This document shows, one piece after another, positions 21,651 through 34,350 of a DNA stretch of 64,000 nt. The notes under the pieces were generated by a model that made no database searches, had not been told where the DNA came from, and saw only the letters and a list, made by a program, of their open reading frames with translations. The DNA is from Rallus limicola. Taxonomy: Eukaryota > Chordata > Aves > Gruiformes > Rallidae. How positions within the stretch are numbered: the stretch's first letter is position 1; every line of letters begins with the position of its first letter. The stretch covers positions 32,404,991 through 32,468,990 of the forward strand of contig JAKCOZ010000007.1 of assembly GCA_022605955.1 (NCBI GenBank). Direction: 5' to 3'. Both the position numbers and the translations under genes were made by a program.

Positions 21651-24600
21651 CCAAGTCATCTCTTTTGGCAAAACCAAGAAAACACTTTCTGTAATGGTAG
21701 CTCCATCTGCAATGCAAGTTTTGAAGGACTAGCAAGATCAACCAGGGGATGTGATTCCACACAGCTCCCATCCTCCTTGGTGGCACACCTCAGTGTCCTC
21801 AGTGACCTCCACTGCCTGTTAGAGACAGGGCTGTGCTTCATAATCAGATTGTCACTTAGTTTTCTGTAGGGCTAAGTAACAGGAAGACTGAATCCCATGG
21901 GATTCTGGTGTTTCAGTTGATTTAGGACTCTCTGCCAGTGAGTGGCACTGTGATACCCATTACTGTGCTGTCAGTGGAACAGTTTTTGACAAGGAGCTTG
22001 CTAGTTTAATGGAACAAACACCCTTGTTGCGTACTGATGGTCTCTTAATGAGCACTTTGCTCTTCTTGCTGCACTGTCATGGCAGTGTGTTTTAGGGCAG
22101 AATCTACTGATGATATCCATATCTGCAACTGTGACCTTTACTGTTCCGGCTGAGTTCACAGCATTTTCTCTGATACGTGCAGTGCATCAGAGTTTCTTCA
22201 TTCTGAGATCTTGTATGCAAGCCATGAAATTTTTTTTAAACCTCCTTTTCATCAAAAAAGTCCAATGCTGCTGCACAGAAATGGCTCAGGAGGATGTTTG
22301 TGAAGTCTGTTGCCATGAAAAATGGCTTTATTGAAATGGGTGTATCTTTTCTTGGGCTGGTAGGAAAAACAGAAGAGCTCTTACTGTCTTTCACTGCCTT
22401 TATTTGGACTTAGTAGAAGCTGGTGAATCTGTTTGAAGTTCACTTACAGTGTACTGAAGTGCCCCAGCAGCAGCAAGTGAATCCCCTAGTGAAAATACTG
22501 TAGCCATGCAGTGTCTTCTATTTACTAATGACTTCAGACTAATAATTAGTCTTAGAGAATAAGCAAAATACAGATATTGCATCAAATCCTTATCATGACT
22601 CGAGCAGGATAGTAGAAGAAAATAATAAGCGACTGTAGTTATGCCTCTGCATATATATGATGCCACAAGGCTTACTAAAACTTGTACAGGGAAAGTCAAT
22701 TCTGACATTTACTAGCTGTGGAGTTCTTTAACATTTTAAAGTTTCTTCAGCGCAGTTTCTTTGATATAATTCATAGTCAGTAGTGTAATGCTTTCTCTAG
22801 CCTACTGCCAGCTCCAAACAGCAATTCAAACAGTATTGCACTGTGGTAGGCATGTGCTCCATTTCCTGCAGAAACTGGGACAAGGATGCATTTCAACACA
22901 TTTCTAATATTTACTTTACAATATTTATTCTGGGTTTTTTGGGTGTATGTGTCAGGCTAAGCATTTGATGGAAGTGGCTTTTCTATATTCCCAGAACTAG
23001 CAAGCTATGTTAGAGTCCACATTTGATGAGCTGCAACAAGAATATATATTTTTTTTATGACCATTATATAAAGAAGTAGGGGTAGTGTTTTATTTTGTGT
23101 GAGTTATATAGCACATCCTCAGTAGCATGTCTGAGCGTCTCATAGCAAGTGTAAAAAACATGTCCTGCTTTTGGAGACTAAACTCTGGAAACTCTTGCAC
23201 ATGAAAATAGATTTATTTGACTCCACTGCAGTTACATTTGTCAAACTAAACATTTTCCTAAATATTTTTAGTGTCAACACTGTAGTTGCTGAAATGGCCT
23301 TTGGCTTGTGTGGGTAGGAGTGGGGCAGCAGGGGCTGCAGCTGGTTAGCTGTGTGAGGGTTTGGGTGAAAAGAGATGTACTGGACCTAGGACCGTCATAC
23401 GGAACCGGGAGCTCAGTTAACAGGGTGTCAGCAGGGATGTCGATAGAACAAACAGGCTGAGGAAATCCTCAGATCCCCATCGTCATTTGAAAAGCGTGTT
23501 TACTGTGGTGGGCAGCAGTGTTCCCCAGTAGGTAGCAAACTAGCTACTGGGATTAAAGAGGACTGGATACTATTTTCAGGTCTGCTAACAGCCTGTGTGG
23601 TTGACCTTGACAAATTGTTTCCCTCTGTGCCTTGGGCTGTGGTCCCATGTTCATTAATACCACTTTTGTACCAAATCACCTGGTAGCACATTCTCATCAA
23701 ATAAGGCAGATCACATGATGTGGTGTTTGTGCTGGCTGGACGCCGGTCGCAGAAGGACAAACGCTCCCTGATGGAGCATAACTGCAAAGTTAGAATTGGC
23801 AGAGTGGGTTGCGCTTGATCGGTGCGTCCTGCAGCTGTGGCGGTTTTGATCTTGTACTAGACATACTGAAACCAAATTTGCTATCTAGTTCAACCACGCT
23901 CCCAGTCATGTGCACAGCATCCCATCTCTCTGTCTGTAAAGAGATTTAATTGTTTTCTGTACCTGAAGAGTGCAAAACTTTGGAATTACTTATTTTTAAA
24001 ATGATTTTATTTTAATACTATGGATAGTAGTTGGCAGTCTGAGCTGTTTCTGGAATTCCAGAAGGTCAGAACAGAGAGCAACTGAAAGTCTCTGCTTTTG
24101 ATCCCTGCTTTTCTAGGCAATGTCTACATTTCAGAGCCAATAGAAGTTAACTGTGTCTGGCTTGGCTTAGCCTAAGGTAGTAGATAAAATTATGAAATGT
24201 AATGAAATTGGTAGGCGTTGAGGTAGATAGCCTGTGTAAATTAAAAGGCCATCATTGTCTCAAATGCTGGATTTTGTTGATGAAACTTACTACTGGAAAC
24301 ACAGGAGTTGTAGTTTCAGTTGATCAGTAGTGAACATAGTCTTCCAAATTAACCATCTCGGCTAGAAAGTTCCTGCTGACAGTCCAAGGATTTAAATGCT
24401 GGTACTGGTGGGTGGTGGTGGGGGAGTGCTAAAGGCTGGATGATTCTCAGCAGCAGGGGTTTTGACTGGAAATTAATTTCTCCTGTTAATTGAACACACC
24501 CAAGTTGATCGGTGTCTTTGGGGAGACATGTCTGGAATGCCTTCCATATAATGTCTCTTTCCAAATATTCAGTGTTGTTTTAATTACTGTAATTGTTTCC

Positions 24601-27194
24601 AGAGATTGTATGTGTATGTGGGTATTTTCATATTCCTTCCCCGAAAGTTTAAATGTTAGGTCACTCATTTAAAAATGTTCACTCTTTCTCCTAGTATGTG
24701 TTCTAACTGACTTTATCAAGAAAAATATTCAGTTACAAAGATTTTCCCTCTGCAAATTCTTAGCAGCTTTATAATGAATCATAGATAAAATGTTGCTCGT
24801 ATCATTAACTAGATCACACTTCTTTTTTGGTGGCTGCTACTACGATGAATTTGTTTCTGTTAAAGCATTTCAGTTAGGAAGGAGTCAGTAGAAGTTGCTA
24901 CACTCATTCCTAGCTTCCTCATAAATTATATTATTTAGAACTTTTGCTTGGTGAGCTGTTCCCTGCTGGGTGTAAGCAGGGGCGTCCATGTAACATGTTG
25001 CATGTAGTTTAGAATGTACCAAATTCTCATGACTTCATAATATGAATTGTTCTGAATGTTCTGAATCTTTGTTAAAATGGAAAGAACTGAAGGTTTGTGG
25101 AGCATTTCTTTGGGTGGGTTTTTTTTGTCTTTTTGGTTTGTTTTTTTTTTATGTTGGGAGTTTAAGAGCAGCTTTTTTGGCATTTATTTCATTAAATTAT
25201 ATAATGGGTTTCTCCTGATGTTTAGCACATGCACTCTGCAAATGATCTGCAAATGAAGAATTGTCTGTCTCACCTTTCACATTGCTCCTGTTCATGGGAG
25301 GTGGTGCCTCAACTTAAAAGAAATATGCCTTCATGTTGTGATTCACTGCAGTATGTAACTGTGTCTAATTCAATGCCTATTAAAATAATTTTTTAAAGCT
25401 TGCTCAACAGGACATATGCATTTTATTATCTTTCTAACTTGAAGTAGAGGTTACAAAAAAGATCTAAATCCTGCCAGAAATCAATACCAGATGTCACAGT
25501 ATCTCCCAAATGTGGCCCCATTGTTGATAACCTACTGTGAGTTACAAACACTGTGCTTGATAATAAGGGTTGGCAACTTGGACTAATTTCTGGGCTCTGA
25601 TCTTATTTAACCGAGCTAAGTGCATAGCCTCAGCAAGCCGATTTAACCAAAGTATTTCTTTTATCCTTAGATTTGTGTGCTAACACTGACAGTGAATGAA
25701 ACTTACTTGAGAAGACTTAAGAAAATAAGTGTGTACATCAGACACACTCAAAACTACCTTGAAAAGTCTGAATTTCCCAGGTTAACTTGTACACACGCAT
25801 TCTACACCTGATAAATTCCACAAAACCAGGGAAATTAAAAGCTCAGTGATGCTGCTACTGTTAACTGTTTTCAAATGTTGGTGCCTTACTGCCTTGCCAC
25901 CGCTTCTGTGGGAACAATTCACAGTGTTTACTCAACTAGATACTCATCCTCTGTTCAGCACTGTTACGGGTCTATGTTATCCCCAGGAGGCTGTTGTGTG
26001 GGGAGAGGATGGGTTAGTAAGGGCTTGGATGCAGTGGTGAGTTTATGAGGGTTGCTGGGAAGATGGCAACTCTAGTAGGGAGAATTTATGGGGTGTGGTT
26101 TTGTGGTGTGTGGTAATTGTTGCAATGATGAAGTGTGGGCTGTAGATGAAATGTTGCTCTGTGGATATTTTTATGCTTAGTTGGAGGTGATCAAGGGATA
26201 CAGGTAAAGGCTGGGCTGCACGAGAGGCAGTTTGGTCTAGTTCAGTAGAAGTGCCTATTGAAACAGGGCGTTTCTGGACTCAGCTATTAACAACCCTGCT
26301 GTACCACCTTGCTCATCGCAGAACAACCCCATCTTGCCCCACTGCTGTCTGCTAGGTACTGCTAACTACTGGAGCCACAGCCCTCATCACCACCTCTTCT
26401 CCCCACGGTCACATTGCCTGAGTTCAGTTTGGTGGGCAGCTCCTCTTCCTTTCTTCCCTTGTTTCTCCTCTTAAACCCTGCTTCGGCTTTGGAAACCCTT
26501 TCTAGTCTACTTTTGACCAAAGCCAGAGTTGGCTGTTGTTGTTGGCATGCACTGGGAGAAGACTTCCTGAAACATTACCTTTTCTCCCATCCACGGCAGC
26601 GCATTGGACCTCGTGGCAGACAAAGTCTGACACAACAGTGGGGATCCTGTTGAGCAATGTCTTAAGAGAATCTGGCCCATCAGATGGATTTGTGCAGAGC
26701 TGCCCTGTCAATTATAACAACGTATGTCTCTCCTAACCCTCTATGAGCTAATTAGGCCTGAGTATAGCTAGTCATCCTCCTTAATCTACCAGTTAGGTTT
26801 GCATATGCCTGACCTCCTCCATCAGTCATGCTTATAAACACATATACAGACAAATCACATCCACTAGGTTTATTTGCATAGCAGGGATAACTATAGCTGT
26901 TACATACAGCTCAGAGTGAGTTTGCACTCAGCTGTTTCAAACCCCCTCAAAACTCAAACCCAAACTCCTTATGTTGGTCCCTCCTTTACTAGGTCTTGTC
27001 AGTACCTATGTGTTAATTTATTTTAATAGAAGGTTAGTGTTTTATAGTCAGGAGAAAATCCAGCTAAAGCAAAAAGCGTCTGTAGAGAATCACAGCTGTG
27101 GCTTTACTTCTGTCCAAGGAGAAACTGCCAGTTAATTCAGAAGGAGGTGACTATAATAGCAGTATGTCGGCATGTATGGAACAGAACTGCTCTT
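21651..27194. other. Intronic sequence without a recognised element
   Basis: This is the longest stretch with no identified repeat. Open frames are short and have no recognisable domains. A dip in AT content at 26250-26680 has no CpG enrichment and no gene I recognise. Confidence 0.55.
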
Positions 27195-27580
27195 CATAGT
27201 GTGTCACAGAAAACCAAAGAGCCATTTAATAAATGGCAGCAGGTTTTAAACCAACAAAAGGAAGTAACATTTTGCACAGGGAATTATTAAATTGTCGAAT
27301 TAATTGCCATGGGATGTTACGGAGACCAGAAGCATTAATGGATTCAAAAAGTTACTAGACAAGTTAGTGGAAGAAAACCTCATTGACAGCTATTAGATTT
27401 AAAGATTCAAATACAGTCACTGTCTTGGGAAATCCCTAAACTGCAAGTTGCTAGAAGTAGGGAAAGTGTATGGTGGGAAACTCTTCTACGCCTACTCCAT
27501 GTTTCTGCTTCTGCTACTCTGAAAGACAGGAGAATATGCTGGATGGATCTTTGGTCTGATGTGGTACTCACATCTTTATG
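27195..27580 (+). mobile_element. Old L3/CR1-type LINE 3' end
   Basis: The + strand preserves the order of landmarks of an ancient amniote CR1/L3-like 3' end: AATTGCCATGGGATGTTACGG, then GGATTCAAAAAGTTACTAGACAA, then TGACAGCTATTAG, then ATGCTGGATGGATCTTTGG followed by TCTGATGTGG. The copy is much more diverged than the CR1 copies above, so it inserted long before them. It is non-coding here. Confidence 0.78.
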
Positions 27581-28679
27581 CAGCAGAAAACAAACTGCAT
27601 AGAAAATAGAGTCCATGGGTACTACTGCATCCTGAAATTTATGTTGACTCACTATGTAGCTTTAGAAGAGTAACATTTACACTCTTTCAGACCTTCTTCG
27701 GAACATAGTTCTGTCTAAAAACTACCTTTTCCCTCCATAATTTTAATATTTGGAAAGTCTTCAGGGTATCTAATAATTAATCTCTGTGTTCTTACTCTTC
27801 TATTTGATGATTTAAAAAATAAGTAGATGAACAGCTCCTGCTCTGGGCATTGTTACATAATTGAAAAATTCTTAATCTCAAAGCTCACTTCAAATCTGTA
27901 TCATGTAAAACCACACAAACCATGTAATAATTAGGTACCAGCAGATAAAATCCTGCTTGAAGTTAGAAGAGCTACACCCATTTGGACTAAAGAAGGGAGG
28001 TATCTTCATCTAGATCCTTGTCTTGCAGCCAGTTTTCTTCCTTAATGCCCAAGAAAAACCTAATAGCTTGTTCTAAATAACAAATCTGGCTTGTAATATT
28101 GATGGGAGGAGGTGAAATACAGCTCTGGGTAAGCATCTGTTGGGACCCTTTCTTACAAATTTGAAGAAATTCCAACTTAAGTACCTGCTCTGATTTCAGC
28201 CATGCCAAATCATCTTTTCCTGGATGATTTGGTACCATGCAGTGTAAGTTTTTACTTTAGATCAGAATCTGAAAGTTTTAAGTCCGTGAGATTCCTGCAT
28301 CGATGAACATAAAAATGCCTTTTATAGCCCCATCAGCAGTGTTACAAACTAGAAAGGTTGTCCAGCTGGGATTATATATATGGTCAACTAAGCTATGACT
28401 GTGGGCTGTTTGTTACGGGAGATACTAAGTAAGAAACAGGAGATATTGAGTAAGGCCTTAATTTTTAAAAAAGAAAGCACTGAGTTGATAGCACTGTCAG
28501 AAAAAAGTAGTGATTTTATATGTATTTCCATTACTTGAGGACAGTTTGGTTCCACCAGATTTGTAACTCAAGTAATTTTTGCCTCTCTTAGCCCTCTTTA
28601 TCAGATTGAAAACCCAGCTACTCTAACGTGTATCAGTCATGAACCCATGGACCCTCCTGACTCAGGTTTCTCCATGTAC
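27581..28679. other. Intronic sequence without a recognised element
   Basis: AT-rich sequence. I saw no repeat, RNA gene or coding segment that I can support. Confidence 0.6.
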
Positions 28680-30530
28680 CTCTTTGAATTGGGGAGTAGG
28701 ATACTGGATGCAGTATTTCAGCTGTCACCTGATCAGTTCTTCGTTTAGGGGGAGGATAACTTCGTTCATCCTGCTGGCCACGCTGGTCATTCTGATGCCT
28801 TGTTAACAGAACATTTCCTCAGATTTTGCTTGGCACATGCCATAACCTCCCTGTCCTTTTGGGCAGAGCTGCTACAAAGCCAGCTGGTTCCTAGCACGCA
28901 CTGAAGCATGGCCTTATGCTGCGTCTAGAAGAGCTGCAGAACTTTTCTTGTTGAACTTGACATTTCCAGTCCTGAATTTCCTCAAAGCCTTTCTTGATTA
29001 AAGCTGTACTGCTTGATGTGTCAGACACCACTAGGTTAGTCTTGTCTAGAAGACTGCTGAGAGTGCATTGTGTTTCATCATCCAGGTCATTGGGGAGGAT
29101 ATTGAAGATTTTCAGCCCTATTGTTCACCAATTGAATGTCAAACTAATGTTTACTGTGAGTGTCACCCTCTGAGCCCAGCTGTCCTGGTAATTTTCACTC
29201 TACCAGATCATTTGATTAACTCCACCACTCTCCCCACATCTGTATTTCAGGTCAGTTCATCACATAAGGCAATCAGTTTGATCAGGCATGAACTGCCCTT
29301 TGTTAAGTCCCTGTTGTTGCTGATTACCCTTTTGTTCTCTGCATGTTTGGAGGTGGATTCCAAAAGGATGTGGTATATAATCTTTCCGGGGGCTGAGGTG
29401 AGGCCAACCAGCCTGTAGTTGCCTGAGTCCTTTTCCTCATGCCTTTTTTTAAAGGTAGTGCTAGCGTTTTTCCAGTGATCATGGGTCTTTTTGGAGATGA
29501 CAGGCAGGACTCTTGGAGTCATGTCAGCCAACTCTTTCAGCACTTTCAGATTAATCTTGTCTGTCCTCACAGATTTGAATACCTCCAGCTGCTCTTAACT
29601 CCTTCCTAACTTCTTGTCCCTAACCTGTTCCTTCTCAAACGATTCTGGTACACCTGCAAATCTGGGAATAATCTTTGGAAGACTGTGGCAAAAATGTATT
29701 GAGTACTTCAGCCTTTTCCATCTACATAACAGCTAGGTTGTTTCCTGCATTCAGTAACATCCACACATTTCCCCTTAACTTGCATAATACCCTCTAGCTG
29801 CTTTTTATATACCTGACTTGTTTTAAATCTGAATGTGCTTTGATTGTTACAATTTTTTCTGAGGTGCCAAAGTTGTGCTTTTTTACAATTTTTTGTTGCC
29901 TGCTCTTGTTTGTTGTATGCTGTATGCTGTCGTTTTGCATCGTAGTTCATTAAAAAGCTCCTTGCTTTGTCAAGTGGGTCTCATACTGAAGTTTCCAGTC
30001 TTCCTGTACAACAGGATTATTATTTTCTGAGCACTCAGTAAGTTTTCTATACAGAATTACATAGGCTCCTTTTTTGTCAGCTTCCCAGGAGATTCTGCTG
30101 AGCCTGAATAAACCAACATCCACTTGCATAAAATCCTGAGTCCTAATTCTTCTGCTTGCCTTCCCAATCTTCTTCTGGATCCTGAATGCCATCAGCTTGT
30201 GGTCAGTGGTCCCAAACTGCTATCCATGACTACATTGACTGGTTGCTCTTCCCTCTGTACACAGAGGTCACATAGCATATAACTTTTGTTTGGTCTCTCT
30301 AGCATTTGCCTTAAAACGTTATCACCCATGCAGTCTAGAAATAGCCTGGGTTGCTTGCACAATGCCATGGTGCCTACATGGTTGAAATGCCTAATAAGGA
30401 CCAAGGCTGGTTGCTTTTGGTAGTTGATTGTAGGCAGCCTTCTTCCCATGGACAGGTGGTATATAACAGCCCCCCCACCCACACCCCACAGTATTGCTTT
30501 TGCCTTAGCTTTGAATCAGAAGATTCCTGT
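28680..30530 (-). mobile_element. Decayed CR1 ORF2 body (endonuclease end through reverse transcriptase)
   Basis: Reading the minus strand from about 30450 down, the CR1 ORF2 order is preserved. First comes the endonuclease end (ALVLIRHFNHVG then RLFLDCMGDN, 30300-30430), then MAFRIQKKIGKASRRI (30150-30192) and the linker to about 29700. The reverse transcriptase N-terminal blocks follow (VLKELADMTPRVL, TTFKKRHEEKDSGNYRLVGLT, LTKGSSCL, 29250-29570), then the region around the catalytic loop (about 29080-29100). The last piece, near 28690-28790, matches the ILPL...YC segment. Many frameshifts and stops are present. Unusually for CR1, the 3' UTR and terminal repeat are missing, so the 3' part was deleted or has decayed. 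Confidence 0.82.
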
Positions 30531-31559
30531 CAGATACACTACTGTTTTCACACTGGACCTCTGCATAGATAAGGAAGTGCTTTGCAAGAAAGAACAACTG
30601 CCCTTCTTCATTGCTTGTTTTCCTTAACCCACCTCCACGACACTCTTTGGAGGGGATGCTGTCCCCTTTAGTCTTTGTGGTCCTGATCACACCAGAGCTC
30701 TCTCACTGTGCATAGACTTACAGTTTGTTGGCCACGCTCTGGGCATTTGTATCCAGACACCTGAGGTAAGCCTCTGGGTGCTCTCCCTCCAAGTAACAAT
30801 GTGTAACTTTCCCTTCCAGCCTTTTCTCATGCATACTTTCTCCTCCCTTCCCTTACCTCTGGGCCAAGTACCCATTCCTCAGTGAATTGACTTTAAAGCC
30901 ATCCTCACTAGAATAGCAAGTCTTTTCACAGAGATGTTTTTCTCCTTGTCAGGTGACCTCCATATCTTTGTAGCAGTCCAACTTCTTTGGATGAAACTTT
31001 AAAATCAAAAAACCAAGGTCTTGCTGATGACAGAAGCTGTACAATTGTGCATCAGCCTGCTGGTTACATCAGCTAGCAGACCTCTCCATTGACTAGAAGG
31101 ATTGAAGAGAACACCACTGGGATTTCTGCCTTCTCATGTTTGCTCTGAGTTCGCTGTTCCATCTTAGCTGCTCTAGGTTTCCCTCAGCAGTGTTACTCCT
31201 GTCCCACAAGGGTTAGCAACAAGATGGAGAATGGGAGGCTGGATGAGAGTTGGGGATTTCTCTGCAAAGTTGGTGGTCTGGATTCTGACCAAGCGACAGA
31301 CTCATCTGGATAACAGGGACGGAATCGCACAGGGGAGCAGCATCAGACACTAGTGCTGATGTTTTCTTTAGTACTGGTACTAATCCAAAGGCTTGAGGTA
31401 CCCACTCAGAATTTTCTCCCCAAACACCTGCTACTTTTCCTGTAACTCTCAGGTAGGCACAACTGGAGCAGGAAACAGCTTTGTTCCAGTTACCTGAAGT
31501 AACAGGCTTCCAACTTCCACCCACTGCAAGATGCCTGCCACTTCTCCCAAAGGTCATAA
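30531..31559. other. Intronic sequence between two CR1 fragments
   Basis: I could not assign this stretch. It may be further decayed CR1, since the flanking fragments share its orientation, but no motif is clear. The 149-codon minus frame at 31213-31662 overlaps the CR1-like part only at its start. Confidence 0.5.
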
Positions 31560-31990
31560 ACTCTGTTATTTTTCCTTGCATCCCAGACAAAGCTCTCTGC
31601 TCAGCCTGGCCAGACTTCTTTCCCACCAGTCCATCTTCAGCACGTGGGGACAGCCAACCCATGGGACTCTGCCAACCAGGCTCCTAAACCAGCTAAAGTC
31701 TGCCCTCCAGAAGTCCACAGTGGCAGTTCTGCTGACTGCCCCCCCTTCTCTGAGAATCACAAGCTATCACTGTGATCACTGTGACCAAGATGCCTCCAAC
31801 CATCACATCACCCACAAGTTCTTCTCTGTTCACAAACAACATGTCCAGCGAGCACCTTTCCTAGTTGGTCTCTCACCAACTCTGTCAGGAAGTTCTCTAC
31901 TACACACTCCAGGAACCTCTTGGGCTGTTTCCTCTCTGCTGTTATGGTATTTCCAGCAGATGTGTGGTAATTCTTACCTCAGTGGGGCAT
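31560..31990 (-). mobile_element. Second CR1 ORF2 fragment (endonuclease end and linker)
   Basis: On the minus strand, 31570-31760 reads VDFWRADFSWFRSLVGRVPW, which matches the CR1 linker block (L-D-F-R-R-A-D-F then G-R-V/I-P-W). Upstream of it, 31800-31985 carries remnants of REELVGDVMVGG and of the end of the endonuclease. Because the neighbouring fragment at 30192-30430 covers the same part of ORF2, this is a separate insertion or a duplication in the same orientation. It is strongly decayed. Confidence 0.65.
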
Positions 31991-33892
31991 AAGCTCATGT
32001 CTTGGATTAATTCCTTCAAAGATCCTACAGGTCTCCTGTGTGGCACCCCTGAAGCCTGCCGGCCTCTCCTGGCAGTGATCCGATCAGGAGGTACCTCTGA
32101 GGTTCCCTGCCCTGGGGAGGGGCATTGGGTGTCTGAACAATCCAAGCCCTGGATGACAGCATGTAACGTCAGCAAGGCTGCACTGGTGACCTGTTCTATT
32201 TTGTCATCCTCTGGGAGCAGTTCCCATTGGTCGCACCTCTGGGATTTCTTTACGCACCCTGCAGTCTGACTGCCACATTAACTGCTTTGCTTCTGGTTTT
32301 ATGTCCTTGTTGCTGGTGTTCCCTAAAGAACATAGTCTCATCTCTAGATGAGTAGAAAGCTGATGCAAGTTAACTGCTGCTTGTGAGACTCCCACCTGAC
32401 CAGGGCCGCCTCATGCTGCTGGCTAGTTCCCTGCCCTGTTTGCTTGCCTGATGATCTCATTTCACATTGCTTCCTCTCACACTGCTCTTCAAAACAAGGG
32501 TCTGAAACTGGATGTGAGTTAGCTGTGCTGCTTTAGGACTAGGCTAGCAGTCCTATTTTCCAGATAGGCAAATTAAGGTGATTTATTCAGGACTTGGTTT
32601 TATGTGCTTTCCACAACAACCATTCAGTAAAGTAAATATATGTTGTTATTTTTTTTCTGGAAAGTATTTTTAGTAAATCCTCAGTGCCTCTTTTATTGAA
32701 TGACTAATGCATTTTGGTACATCTGAATTACATCTATACTGAGTCATTTTGTTTTGTAATGACATATTTAAATGTTTAAATCTCTACAGAAATTAAATAT
32801 TGTAGAAGACTTTAACCTTCTGTTTTGGGGTTTGGTTGTGCTTGTATTATATCACCACAAGCCTCTGCTATGGGCAGGAACTGCAAGCTGAAGATTAACA
32901 GAATGCTATATCAGAAAAACATTTCTGGAAGCCACAAATGACAGTGTGGTTTTGCACAGCCAAAATTTTTGTTTTTTGAATCAGATCTTCCCCTGCTTGC
33001 TCTGTAACGTTGCACTGAGCATTTCACAATGCTGTTGCTGGACTCTTAGTTTTTCCTAAGCCACTGTTCACCCAACATTTCTAAAATTTTCCCTCATCTC
33101 TTCTCAGACTGTAGTTGCTTCACATTTTGAAACTAAGGCTTTGTTTATGGGAAGGGTTTTGCCAGTGACAGAGTTGAAATAGTTTTATCAGTGGTCCCTG
33201 CATACTTGCTTCTCTTGTGGGTTTTTGGTGGGGTGTTCTTTTTGTTCCATTTTGTTAAACTCTCATGTAGGACATGTAAGCTGAAATAAAATAAAAGAAT
33301 CTGCACATTTTATACCAGAATAACTGTAAAATAAATATAAACATTTATTGCTCGTGTAGACTAGTTGAACAGCCTTCCTTGAATTACTTTGTCATGTGTG
33401 CTCCTTCTTGAACTGCTCCTTCCCTAGTCTGCTATCTTCCTCTTATCAACTTGCGATGCCCTTATAGTCCTTGAGCAAATGCCTGTTATACCAGGCTGTC
33501 CTTATTTTGAAATAGCTTGCAAGCTTTCACTTGTGCTTCATTATCCCGGATTTGTAATCTGTGTTTCTCCTGATGTGTGGTTTATATTGCATCTTTGCTT
33601 GTGTGCCAGGTTCATCATTGACTTTGTGAGCTCTTTAGGGCAGAGAGCTGTTCATTACATCATGTGCTCTCTGAAGTCCATACCATATTTTTAGAATCCA
33701 AAGGATGATCATCAATCATTGTGAAAGACCAATATCCTTTTATTCTGCTATTTGTGATTACTGTTTGAGGTTTCTTGTTGCTTTCTCCAAGCAAGGAATC
33801 ACAACTGAGAACCACAGAAAAAGCTGGTTTTGTGCTTGCATGGATGGGTTGTATTGGGACAAAGGATCTGAAGAAGAACCACCCCCAACAAG

Positions 33893-33923
<31 letters not shown>

Positions 33924-34059
33924 CTTTCACCACTGAGCAAGAGAGCTAGGACTGTGTGTGAGAAGAATGGAAGATACTTGTTGAAGTAATTCTGAAATGA
34001 ATGTGACTTTCTGCTATGTGAGTATTTGCATGTAAAATACAGAGAATAGGATTTTCAAA
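31991..34059. other. Intronic sequence; (CA)n microsatellite
   Basis: GC content is raised to about 32450 without CpG enrichment; this part could be further decayed CR1. After that the sequence is AT-rich with no recognised element except the (CA)n tract at 33893. Confidence 0.55.
33893..33919. repeat. (CA)n microsatellite
   Basis: An uninterrupted CA dinucleotide run of 13-14 units. Confidence 0.97.
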
Positions 34060-34089
34060 AGTGCCTACATGATTTAAGAACCTGGCAGA

Positions 34090-34350
34090 AATTAAATGAG
34101 AGACTGAATCCGCAGCTGAATGGTTAGGCAATAACCTGGGATGTGGGAGAGTCAGGTTCAAGTACTTGCTCCAATTATCTTTTAATTAGTTATACAAAGT
34201 GGAACAACTTCAAACAGGAGAGATCGAGATGTCTTACCCCTGAATACCCAATAGCCTATGGGCTAGGACAACTAATATGGGATGAACAGAGATCTGAAAA
34301 CTCACCTTACTGATGACTGTTTTAACCACTGAGATATTAAAACTGATAGT
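34090..34350. mobile_element. Ancient tRNA-derived SINE-like repeat, with inverted half
   Basis: CAGCTGAATGGTTAGGCAATA (A-box-like) followed by ACCTGGGATGTGGGAG and the B-box-like GGTTCAAGTAC (34110-34165) is the pol III promoter layout of tRNA-derived repeats. After a spacer with TATACAAAGTGGAACAACTT, the reverse-strand counterpart reappears near 34300-34340 (CTCAGTGGTTAAAACAGTC on the minus strand). It resembles old amniote repeats with head-to-head tRNA-like ends. I cannot give the family name. Confidence 0.6.

Noticed and set aside
31213..31662. 149-codon minus frame, considered as CR1 ORF2 or a novel gene
   Set aside because: Only the neighbouring frame (31566-31760) matches CR1; this one has no CR1 blocks in order and no other recognisable domain.
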